Positions 35,595 to 43,456 of a stretch of DNA of 64,000 nucleotides are shown piece after piece. The position numbers were made by a program, and so were the translations under genes. The DNA lies in contig CAKOUU010000003.1 of assembly GCA_934120675.1 (NCBI GenBank), positions 38,448-102,447 on the forward strand. Direction: 5' to 3'. Positions within the stretch are counted from its first letter, which is position 1. Each line of letters opens with the position of its first letter. Below the pieces are notes generated by a model. It was given only the letters and a program-made list of their open reading frames with translations, did not search any database and was not told the origin of the DNA. The stretch comes from an uncultured Clostridia bacterium. GTDB lineage: Bacteria; Bacillota; Clostridia; TANB77; CAG-508.

Positions 35595-36170
35595 AATTTT
35601 TTTAATTTCTTTTAAAGCCGTTTCTAAGGCTTTCATGTTTCCATCAATAACTTCTGGCTTTTTAGCAAATTTATGTTTAAATGAGCCTTTCATATCTTCT
35701 AAGAAAGCTTCATCAGACATAATTCCACTAACTTTAACAATTGCAGCAAGCATAGGTGTATTTGGAAAATATCTTCCTAATGCTTCAATTGATATTTTTC
35801 TTGCATCTATTGTGTAAACATCACCTTTGTAACCATTTAACGCACTTCTTAAATAGTCTGCAGATTTTGTTGTATTAATTACAATTGCACCTGTTTCTTT
35901 TAAACCTGCTGTTACTGGAACAGTTTCTAATAATGTGTCATCAACAACAACAACATAATCTGGTTCATAGATGTTGCTGTGAACTGTAATTGGATTGTCA
36001 CTAATTCTGTTATAAGCAGTAATTGGCGCACCCATTCTTTCTGGCCCATATTCAGGGAAACCTTGAATGTATTTTCCAGTATTGAATGCGGCGTCAGCTA
36101 ATAATAATGATGCAGTTTTTGCACCTTGACCGCCTCTACCGTGCCATCTAATTTCTATTAGGTTATTCAT
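35592..36170 (-). CDS. porC: Pyruvate:ferredoxin oxidoreductase, gamma subunit
   Basis: A 192-residue subunit of the POR/IOR gamma family: IRWHGRGGQGAKTASLLLADAA (residues 7-28), FPEYGPERMGAPITAYNRIS and VVDDTLLE are characteristic, and the domain takes part in CoA binding and subunit contact. First gene of the por operon, with AAAGGAGG upstream and a strong promoter about 110 bp before the start. Confidence 0.92.
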   Translation of the reverse strand: MNNLIEIRWHGRGGQGAKTASLLLADAAFNTGKYIQGFPEYGPERMGAPITAYNRISDNPITVHSNIYEPDYVVVVDDTLLETVPVTAGLKETGAIVINTTKSADYLRSALNGYKGDVYTIDARKISIEALGRYFPNTPMLAAIVKVSGIMSDEAFLEDMKGSFKHKFAKKPEVIDGNMKALETALKEIKKI

Positions 36171-36276
36171 AATATTATTGCCTCCTTTAAAAATTATCGA
36201 ATAAAAAATAAAATGATTAAAACTTTATTATATTATTTGATTTTACTTGTTTTGTATATACGCATAGTATGTATCT

Positions 36277-36305
36277 AGTATATGCCAAAAATAGAGTGAT
36301 GTCAA
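36277..36305 (-). promoter_or_regulatory. Promoter of the por operon
   Basis: Minus strand: TTGACA (36300-36305), 17 bp, TATACT (36277-36282). The sequence around the -10 (GCATA ... TATGC) is weakly palindromic and could bind a regulator. Confidence 0.8.
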
Positions 36306-36351
36306 GGCGTTTTTTTGAACTAGGGAGTCAGAAAAATCAAGAAGGGTAAAC

Positions 36352-36380
36352 AAAAAAGCAAGAAAAATTATCTTGCTTTT
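36352..36380 (-). terminator. Terminator of the small XRE regulator gene
   Basis: Minus strand: AAAGCAAGA pairs with TCTTGCTTT and is followed by a T-run. Confidence 0.75.
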
Positions 36381-36411
36381 AAAGTATTAATCAAAGAAAT
36401 AAAAAAATAAT

Positions 36412-36627
36412 TTAAGAAACAGTTTTGTTATTATCTATACTAATTAATTCTGATATATCACATTCTAAATATTTGCATAAATCTTCTAAATATTTGAAAG
36501 ATATAGAAGTTGTTTCACCATTTATAATTCTGTTTAAATTTCTATTTGTTATATTCATATTTTGGCATAGCCAGTATTTTGATTTTTTTCTTTTTTTCAA
36601 TAATTTTTCTATATTAAAATTCAACAT
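36412..36627 (-). CDS. Small XRE/Cro-type helix-turn-helix protein
   Basis: A 71-residue DNA-binding protein consisting of the HTH domain only: LLKKRKKSKYWLCQNMNITNRNLNRIINGETTSISFKYLEDLCKYLECDISELI matches the Cro/C1-type layout, a subfamily often found as stand-alone regulators in Firmicutes. I choose ATG 36627 with GAGGTG 6 bases upstream; the GTG 9 bases earlier is part of the Shine-Dalgarno. It is divergent from the RCC1 protein gene and may control it. Confidence 0.82.
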   Translation of the reverse strand: MLNFNIEKLLKKRKKSKYWLCQNMNITNRNLNRIINGETTSISFKYLEDLCKYLECDISELISIDNNKTVS

Positions 36628-36757
36628 AAAATTCACCTCGAAAAAATTTTACAACAAAAGAAAAATATAAATAAGCTATTTACAAGTAGGCTATTTATAT
36701 GTATAATTAATGTAATGAATACAAATAAACTTTAAATCAAAATAGAGGAGGATACAT

Positions 36758-38716
36758 ATGAAAAAATTAAAGAAAAATGAAGCAATAACACTAGTAGCCT
36801 TAATAGTAACAATTATCATGTTATTGATACTTGCGGGGATAACAATAGCAACACTAGGTGGAGAAAATGGTTTATTTGCAAGAGTAAAATTAGGAAAAGA
36901 AAGATATGCAATATCAGAAGCAAAAGAAAAGCTGGAATTGGAAATAGCGAATTTGCAAATAGAACAGCAAGGAAAAGGAGAAGAACTTAAAAAAGAAGAT
37001 TTGCCAAAAATGAATAATGATGAGATAGATGTGCGTGATACAACAAATTTTCCAGTAGAAGTAATATATAAAAACTACAAATTTGAAGTTGATAGCAATT
37101 TTCATGTTACATATGTAGGTGAGGCAAATGAAACAATTATAACATATACAACAGAACCAGATGGATATACAAATCAAAATAAAGTAAAAGTTTTGGTAAC
37201 AATAAGCAACCCTAAAGGAATAAAATCAATATTAAAACCTGGAGAAACAGACAAAATATTACCACAAGATAGAACAACAGCGGGAATCGAATTTACAGTA
37301 ACAAAAAATGGACATTATATTTTGAAAGTGGAAGATATTGATGGAAATGAAGTTTCTAAAGATATTTATATTGATTTGATAGATACTTTAGCTCCAGAGG
37401 AATTCACACCAGAAATTCAAAAGGCAGACAGCAGTATTACAGTAATTGAAAATGGAAAAGATGCAGAAGCAACAGAAGAAAGTTGTAAAAGTGGTATTGA
37501 CCATTATGAATATTATTTAATAGATTCAAGTAATAAAGAAACAAAATATGAAACTAATAAGATAGAAAATCTGGCTTTAGGAAGTTATAAATTATATGTT
37601 GTAGCATTTGATAAAGCTGGGAATAATAAAAAATCTAGTCTAATAGAGTTTAAATTATCAATAAGATTTAAGATGGTAGATGCAGGAGAATATCATACAT
37701 TAGCAATAGACATGCAAGGAAATTTATGGTCATGTGGACAGAATTCTTTTGGACAATTAGGAGATGGAACAACAGAGGATAAAACAAGTCTAGTTCAAAT
37801 AAAAAATGGAACAAAATTTATCAAAGTAGTAGGAGGAACAAATCACAGTTTAGCACTAGATGAAAGCGGAAATCTATGGGCATGGGGATTGAATGATTAT
37901 GGACAGTTAGGAGATGGAACGACAGAAAATAAAACAAATCCAGTCCAAATAAAAAATGGAACAAAGTTTAAAGAAATTGCAGGTGGATATGGTCATAGTT
38001 TAGCAATAGATGAAAACGGAAATTTATGGTCATGGGGAGATAATTCTTTTGGACAGTTAGGAGATGGAACAACAGAAAATAAAACAAGTCCAGTCCAAAT
38101 AAAAAATGGAACACAGTTTAAAGAAATATCAACTGGAAATTATCACAATTTAGCACTAGATGAAAATGGAAATTTATGGTCGTGGGGATATAATTATTTT
38201 GGACAATTAGGAGATGGAACAAAAACAAATAGGATAAGTCCTGTTCAAGTAAAAGCAGAAACAAAGTTTAAAGAAATATCAAATAAAATTTCGAATCATA
38301 GTTTAGCAATAGATGAAAACGGAAATCTATGGGCATGGGGATTGAATAATTATGGACAGTTAGGAGATGGAACGACAGAAAATAAAACAAGTCCAGTCCA
38401 AATAAAAAGTGGAACAAAATTCAAACAAATTACAGGTGGAAATCACAGTTTGGCTATAGATGAAAATGAAAAATTATGGGTATTTGGATTAAATCGTTTT
38501 GGTCAACTAGGAGATGAAACAACGGTTAATAAAGTAAGTCCAATACAAATAAAAAGAGGAATAAAATTTAAACAAATATCAAATGGATTGAATCACAGTT
38601 TTGCAATAGATGAAAGTGGAAGCTTATGGGCGTGGGGATGGAATAATTATGGTCAACTAGGAGATGGAACAACAGTTAATAAATTGGAACCAGTTGAAAT
38701 CAAAACAAAAATTTAA
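36758..38716 (+). CDS. Pilin-like N-terminus fused to a seven-repeat RCC1 propeller
   Basis: A 652-residue exported protein. Residues 1-35 look like a type IV pilin/pseudopilin N-terminus: a short basic leader, then a hydrophobic helix (ALIVTIIMLLILAGITIATL) and GGENGLFAR, as in many clostridial prepilin-like proteins. Then come a Lys- and Glu-rich stalk, Ig-like segments (about residues 130-300) and seven RCC1 repeats of about 50 residues (LAIDENGNLWSWG ... FGQLGDGTTENKTSPVQI), enough for one closed seven-bladed propeller. The repeats are very similar to each other, suggesting recent duplication. It probably acts outside the cell in adhesion or binding. GAGGAGG precedes the ATG. Confidence 0.85.
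   Translation: MKKLKKNEAITLVALIVTIIMLLILAGITIATLGGENGLFARVKLGKERYAISEAKEKLELEIANLQIEQQGKGEELKKEDLPKMNNDEIDVRDTTNFPVEVIYKNYKFEVDSNFHVTYVGEANETIITYTTEPDGYTNQNKVKVLVTISNPKGIKSILKPGETDKILPQDRTTAGIEFTVTKNGHYILKVEDIDGNEVSKDIYIDLIDTLAPEEFTPEIQKADSSITVIENGKDAEATEESCKSGIDHYEYYLIDSSNKETKYETNKIENLALGSYKLYVVAFDKAGNNKKSSLIEFKLSIRFKMVDAGEYHTLAIDMQGNLWSCGQNSFGQLGDGTTEDKTSLVQIKNGTKFIKVVGGTNHSLALDESGNLWAWGLNDYGQLGDGTTENKTNPVQIKNGTKFKEIAGGYGHSLAIDENGNLWSWGDNSFGQLGDGTTENKTSPVQIKNGTQFKEISTGNYHNLALDENGNLWSWGYNYFGQLGDGTKTNRISPVQVKAETKFKEISNKISNHSLAIDENGNLWAWGLNNYGQLGDGTTENKTSPVQIKSGTKFKQITGGNHSLAIDENEKLWVFGLNRFGQLGDETTVNKVSPIQIKRGIKFKQISNGLNHSFAIDESGSLWAWGWNNYGQLGDGTTVNKLEPVEIKTKI
37680..38716 (+). repeat. Seven tandem units of about 150 bp coding RCC1 blades
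   Basis: The segments encoding GNLWSWG and QLGDGTTENK recur about every 150 bp with high nucleotide identity, so unequal crossing-over could change blade number. Confidence 0.8.
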
Positions 38717-38720
38717 ATTG

Positions 38721-38748
38721 AAAAGCAAGAAAATTTTTCTTGCTTTTT
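38721..38748 (+). terminator. Terminator of the RCC1 gene
   Basis: AAAAGCAAGAAAA pairs with TTTTTCTTGCTTTT, followed by T residues. Its arms resemble those of the terminator at 36352. Confidence 0.8.
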
Positions 38749-38824
38749 GTCATTTCTTATAGTAAAATGTAAAAAGTAAAAATTGTCAAAAAATGGCGGA
38801 CTCTATGACGATTTTGAAAAAAAA

Positions 38825-38855
38825 TAGGGATTAAAGACACGTCCCCGAATCCCTA
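38825..38855. repeat. Palindromic repeat unit, GGGGACG family (copy C)
   Basis: TAGGGATT ... AATCCCTA arms around AAAGACACGTCCCCG (reverse orientation, one core change), 30 bp before smc. Confidence 0.75.
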
Positions 38856-38884
38856 AAAAATCTCTAAAAAAGGTGAGAAGATAA

Positions 38885-41800
38885 ATGTATTTAAAAAGAT
38901 TAGAATTACAAGGATTTAAATCCTTTGCAGATAAAACAGTATTGGAACTAATGCCCGGAATAACAACAGTAATAGGACCAAATGGTTCAGGAAAAAGCAA
39001 CATATCAGATGCAATTAGATGGGTACTTGGAGAACAAAGTATGAAGTCATTAAGAGGTACAAAATCTCTAGACATCATATTTGCAGGTACTCAAAACAGA
39101 AAGTCTTTGGGCTTTGCCGAGGCTTCTTTGGTGTTTGATAATTCTGATGGTGCATTGCCAATTGAATATACGGAAGTAACTGTTACAAGAAAAATCTATA
39201 GAAGTGGTGAGACTGGTTATTATATAAACAAAGTTCCATGCAGATTAAAAGATGTATTGGAATTATTTATGGATACTGGTATTGGTAAAGACGGATATTC
39301 AATTATTGGACAAGGTAAAATCGATGAGATTTTGAGTAACAAGTCTGAAGACAGAAGACATATTTTTGAAGAGGCTGCAGGTATTGTTAAATATAGGACA
39401 AGAAAACAAGAGTCTGAGAAAAAGTTGGAACATACAAAATTAAATCTTTTAAGAATTAATGATATTTTGGCTGAAATTGAAGGAAATCTAGAACCTTTAC
39501 AAATGCAAGCAGATAAGGCTAAAAAATATTTAAATTTAAGAGAAGAGTTGAAGAATATTGAAATTGGTCTATTTGTTTACAACATTGAAAAATATAAACA
39601 AGACTTAGAAAAAGTTGTACAAGACATTGAAATTATGCAGTCTCAATGCAATGACGAAGAAGGCAGACTAGAAAGAGTAAAAATCTTAAAGGAAGAGTTA
39701 AAATCTAGCATTGATGAGATTACAGAAACAATTGAAAATATGTCAAATATAGGTTTTGAGAGTCAAAAACAAATTGAACAATTGAATTCTGATATAAATG
39801 TTGCAAAGACTAGAATTGCAAATAATAATGAAAATAATGATAGATATTTAAAAGAAATTGAAGAGCAAAATGCTAAAATTAAAGAATTGAAAGACGAAAT
39901 TGAACAAAAAGAGGCTAAAAAAGATAACTTAAAACAAAACAAAGAAAAATTTGAAAAAGAGTTAAATGAAAAACAAGCAGAATTAGATAAATTAACAGAA
40001 AAATTATCTTCTAAGGAACTTGAAATTGAAGGATACAAACATACAGTAGAAGAAAATACAGACAAAAAATATGAACTTCAATCAGAAATAAATGCTCAAA
40101 ACATAAATTATCAAAACTTTGAAAAAAGACAAGCACAAATAAAACAAGAAATGCAGTCAACAATTTCTGAATTAGATGGAACTCGTCTTAATAAAGAAGA
40201 TATTGCAAAGCAATTTAATGAAATTGAAAACAAGAAAAATAAGGCTCAAAATTCATTAAATGAAGTAGCAAAACAAAGAGAAGAAGCAAACCAAAAAATC
40301 AAATCATTTGAAAGCAATATAAATATTTTATCAAGTGAAATGAGAATAAAAGAATCAAGATTAAAATTTTTGATAGAAACAGAAAAAGAAAAAGAAGGAT
40401 ATATCAAAAGTGTAAAATCATTGCTTAAAGACTGCGAAAATATCAAAGAACTTGGCAAAGGTATGAATGGTGTTTTAGCAAATATTATAGAAGTTCCAGA
40501 CGAATTACAAACTGCAATTGAAATGTGCTTGGGAGCAAGTCTTCAAAACATAGTAACAGAAACAGAAACAGATGCAAAAAGATTAGTTGAACATTTAAGA
40601 AAAAATAATTTAGGAAGAGCATCATTTTTACCAATTTCATCTGTTAGAGGTAAAAAATTAGACAAAATAAAAGGCAATGAAAGTGGAGTTATAGGAATTG
40701 CGTCAGACCTTGTAAAATACAACAAAAAATATGAGCAAATCATTTTAAATTTACTTGGTAGAACTGTAATTGTTGACAACATGGATACCGCAATTAAAGT
40801 TGCAAAACAAAATGGATATACATTTAGAATCGTAACAAAAGAAGGTGACTTAATAAATCCATCTGGTGCAATTACTGGTGGTTCAGTTGCTAAAAAGACT
40901 GTTAATATTTTAGGTAGAGGCAAAGAAATTGAAAAACTTGAAAAAGAGATAAAAAATCTAAAACAAAAAATTGAAAAACTAGAAAATGACAAGCAAAATT
41001 ACGAAGAATCAATTGAAGGAATTTTAGAGTTATCTGCAAATCTTGAAAAAGAACTACAAGAAATTGACATCACATACGCAACTGAAAAACAAAAAGTTAT
41101 TTCAATAAATGAAAATATTGAAAAACTTGAAAAGCGTTTGAATAGACTAAAAGAAGAACAGGCAAATCTTGAAAAACAAAAAGAAGAAGCGGTTTCAACA
41201 AAAGGTGATTTACAAGTTGAAATAAATAAAATTGTTGAGCAAAATGAAGAACTTTCTAAAATAATTACTGAATTTGCAGAATTGAACAAAGATGACCAAA
41301 AATACATTGACGATTTGAACTTTGATATTACAAACTTAAAAATTTCTGTATCATCATTTGACGAAAGTGAAGCATCAATTCAAGAAATTCAAGAAAGAAT
41401 TAATCAAGAATTAGAAAATGCACATACAAGTATTGAAAATAAAAATACACAAATTGAGCAAATCAAAAAAGACAATGAAGACTTAGAAAAATCAATACAA
41501 GAGACACTTCAAAAAATAGAAGAAGTTAAAGAAAGTGTAAATAGCAGTAGTTCAAAAATTGAAGAATTGAAAAAAGAAAGAGCTCAAAAGAGTGAAAAAC
41601 TTTCAAAACAAGAAGAAGAAATGACTGCTAAATTTAAAGTAATTGAAGACTTAAAAGGTCAACTTGTAAAATTAGATGTTAAAAAGACAAAAATTGAAGA
41701 AGATATTAATGGCATTATCAACAAAATGTGGGAAGAATATGAACTTACACCTAATAATGCAGAACAATATCAAAAACCAGAAAATGTTGCATTAACACAA

Positions 41801-42433
41801 AGAAGAGTTAACAACTTAAGAACTGAAATTAGAGAACTTGGAAGTGTTAATGTAGACTCAATTGAAGAATACAAAAACTTAAAAGATAGATATGACTTTA
41901 TGAGTGAACAACGTTTAGACCTAGAAAATACAATGAGCAAATTAAGAAAAGTAATTTCAGATATGACTCAAATTATGAAAGAACAATTCAAAGAAAAATT
42001 TAAGGTTATAAACAAAAACTTTGGTGAAGTATTTGCAGAATTGTTTGGTGGCGGAAAAGCAGAACTTACATTAGAAGACGAAGAAAATATTTTAGAGTGT
42101 GGAATTGAAATTACTGTACAACCACCAGGAAAAAAATTACAAAATATGATGCTTCTTTCAGGTGGGGAAAAGGCATTTACTGCAATTGCATTGTTATTTG
42201 CAATATTGAAAATAAATCCAGCACCATTCTGTGTATTGGACGAAATTGAAGCGGCACTTGATGATGTAAATGTATTTAGATATGCTGATTATTTGAAGAA
42301 GTTTACAGACCATACTCAATTCCTAGTTATTACTCATAGAAAGGGTACTATGGAAGTGGCTGATACTGTTTATGGTGTTACTATGGAAGAGAGTGGTATT
42401 TCTAAGTTGTTGTCTATGAAATTGAAACAATAA
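38885..42433 (+). CDS. smc: Chromosome segregation ATPase SMC
   Basis: An 1182-residue condensin ATPase that compacts and separates chromosomes with ScpA and ScpB. Walker A is GPNGSGKS (residues 31-38); two long coiled coils flank the hinge (about 510-660, including GVLANIIEVPDELQTAIEM and GGSVAKKT). The C-terminal head has LLSGGEKAFTAIALLFAI (near 1090) and Walker B FCVLDEIEAALDD (near 1115). AAGGTGAG precedes ATG 38885. In most Clostridia smc lies directly after rnc and before ftsY; here it stands alone, with a repeat unit before it and a terminator after it, so the region has been rearranged. Confidence 0.97.
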   Translation: MYLKRLELQGFKSFADKTVLELMPGITTVIGPNGSGKSNISDAIRWVLGEQSMKSLRGTKSLDIIFAGTQNRKSLGFAEASLVFDNSDGALPIEYTEVTVTRKIYRSGETGYYINKVPCRLKDVLELFMDTGIGKDGYSIIGQGKIDEILSNKSEDRRHIFEEAAGIVKYRTRKQESEKKLEHTKLNLLRINDILAEIEGNLEPLQMQADKAKKYLNLREELKNIEIGLFVYNIEKYKQDLEKVVQDIEIMQSQCNDEEGRLERVKILKEELKSSIDEITETIENMSNIGFESQKQIEQLNSDINVAKTRIANNNENNDRYLKEIEEQNAKIKELKDEIEQKEAKKDNLKQNKEKFEKELNEKQAELDKLTEKLSSKELEIEGYKHTVEENTDKKYELQSEINAQNINYQNFEKRQAQIKQEMQSTISELDGTRLNKEDIAKQFNEIENKKNKAQNSLNEVAKQREEANQKIKSFESNINILSSEMRIKESRLKFLIETEKEKEGYIKSVKSLLKDCENIKELGKGMNGVLANIIEVPDELQTAIEMCLGASLQNIVTETETDAKRLVEHLRKNNLGRASFLPISSVRGKKLDKIKGNESGVIGIASDLVKYNKKYEQIILNLLGRTVIVDNMDTAIKVAKQNGYTFRIVTKEGDLINPSGAITGGSVAKKTVNILGRGKEIEKLEKEIKNLKQKIEKLENDKQNYEESIEGILELSANLEKELQEIDITYATEKQKVISINENIEKLEKRLNRLKEEQANLEKQKEEAVSTKGDLQVEINKIVEQNEELSKIITEFAELNKDDQKYIDDLNFDITNLKISVSSFDESEASIQEIQERINQELENAHTSIENKNTQIEQIKKDNEDLEKSIQETLQKIEEVKESVNSSSSKIEELKKERAQKSEKLSKQEEEMTAKFKVIEDLKGQLVKLDVKKTKIEEDINGIINKMWEEYELTPNNAEQYQKPENVALTQRRVNNLRTEIRELGSVNVDSIEEYKNLKDRYDFMSEQRLDLENTMSKLRKVISDMTQIMKEQFKEKFKVINKNFGEVFAELFGGGKAELTLEDEENILECGIEITVQPPGKKLQNMMLLSGGEKAFTAIALLFAILKINPAPFCVLDEIEAALDDVNVFRYADYLKKFTDHTQFLVITHRKGTMEVADTVYGVTMEESGISKLLSMKLKQ

Positions 42434-42436
42434 AAT

Positions 42437-42471
42437 AAAAAGCCGGAGATTAAGCAATCTCCAGCTTTTTT
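42437..42471. terminator. Terminator of smc
   Basis: AAAAGCCGGAGATT pairs with AATCTCCAGCTTTT (one mismatch) around a 4-base loop, followed by a T-run; it may also serve the convergent small gene. Confidence 0.85.
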
Positions 42472-42512
42472 TACATAATATACTTAATAAATATCGTTAA
42501 GTATAAATCTTC

Positions 42513-42716
42513 TTAAACAATATTTAATTTAAGATACAGAGCTTTTAACCGACATGCTTTCATATCATTAGGAGTTTTACAGATTATCGAATCTGCAGTA
42601 AACATACCATGACGATAAGTTTTAACCCATTTGATAAAACGTGCAATTTCTACTTCTGATCCAGAAATACAAATGGTATCGCGCTGATGCTTAATTGTTA
42701 AAGAATTTTGTCTCAT
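42513..42716 (-). CDS. Unknown small protein, 67 residues
   Basis: I do not recognise it. It is a small, basic, soluble protein (for example FIKWVKTYRHG) with a good AGGAGG ribosome binding site 7 bases before the ATG, which supports it as a real gene. It has one in-frame CGG codon (plus-strand 42549-42551), 12 codons before the stop, in KACRLKAL. A +1 shift there would give glycine and an immediate stop, so the product would lose only its last 12 residues either way. No neighbour gives a functional clue. Confidence 0.55.
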   Translation of the reverse strand: MRQNSLTIKHQRDTICISGSEVEIARFIKWVKTYRHGMFTADSIICKTPNDMKACRLKALYLKLNIV

Positions 42717-42764
42717 AAAGAAACCTCCTGTTGTTTAATAATAAATATTATACAACAACAATAA

Positions 42765-43346
42765 TTAAAATGCAACAAATTTAAAAAATCCAATAAAAAT
42801 TAATAGTAAACCAGAAATAATTGACCAAATATTTGCTGGCAACTTGCAGAAATTTCTAATATGAATTCCCAAATAAGAGCCCAAACTAAGAAAAATTAAT
42901 TGAAAAGCACTTACCAAAAAAGGAAATAAGCTCAAATTAATATCTGCCATTGAACCAGAAATTCCAATACAAAAACTATCTAAAGAAAGAGCAATGGACA
43001 AGATTAGTGCTTCTTGGGGCTCAATTATCTTTGAATGGTTGAGATCAGAAGATATTGGACTATTAAAAACATTTTGGGAATCTTTTTCTTTTTTAGAAGC
43101 TTGAAAACATATGTATATTCCCATGCAAATCAAAATAAAACATCCCAAAAAATTTGTAAAAGAATTTGGAAGTATATATTGAATTATATTTCCAAAAAAT
43201 ATTGATATATATGTTGTAATTAGTGAAATTACAAATAAAATTATTTTGCTTAATTTAGATATTTTTGTATTTTTAATTCCGTATGTCACACCTATTCCTA
43301 AGGAATCTATACTACTTGATATAGCTAAAAGTATTGAATTTACCAT
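42765..43346 (-). CDS. ytaF: Sporulation membrane protein YtaF (MntP-like family)
   Basis: A 193-residue integral membrane protein with six hydrophobic segments. The two internally repeated motifs SSSIDSLGIGVTYGI (N-terminal) and ALSLDSFCIGISGSM (middle) are typical of the MntP/YtaF group; the N-terminal form matches YtaF of spore formers rather than the manganese exporter MntP. ATG 43346 is chosen for AAGAGGTG just upstream; the longer frame to 43418 adds an unlikely leader. It is divergent from a P-type ATPase gene, which could suggest a role in metal handling, but this is not proven. Confidence 0.82.
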   Translation of the reverse strand: MVNSILLAISSSIDSLGIGVTYGIKNTKISKLSKIILFVISLITTYISIFFGNIIQYILPNSFTNFLGCFILICMGIYICFQASKKEKDSQNVFNSPISSDLNHSKIIEPQEALILSIALSLDSFCIGISGSMADINLSLFPFLVSAFQLIFLSLGSYLGIHIRNFCKLPANIWSIISGLLLIFIGFFKFVAF

Positions 43347-43456
43347 AATAACACCTCTTACAACATAATATGACAAAAAAATTTTGCTGTTACATTGTAA
43401 TAAAAAAGTACAAGCCACATATATTTAAATAACAAATATACAAAGGAGTGAATTTT

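Noticed and set aside
36277..36305. Rex operator at the por promoter
   Set aside because: The weak palindrome near the -10 lacks the TTGTGAA/TTCACAA half-sites of Rex.
37680..38716. Regularly spaced repeats resembling a CRISPR array
   Set aside because: The repeats are in frame and encode RCC1 blades with conserved GNLWSWG and GQLGDGT motifs; the whole stretch is coding.
38885..42433. Several long minus-strand frames inside smc and other coiled-coil genes
   Set aside because: They are mirror frames of Lys/Glu/Asn-rich coding sequence, giving Phe/Ser/Leu-rich products without start signals.
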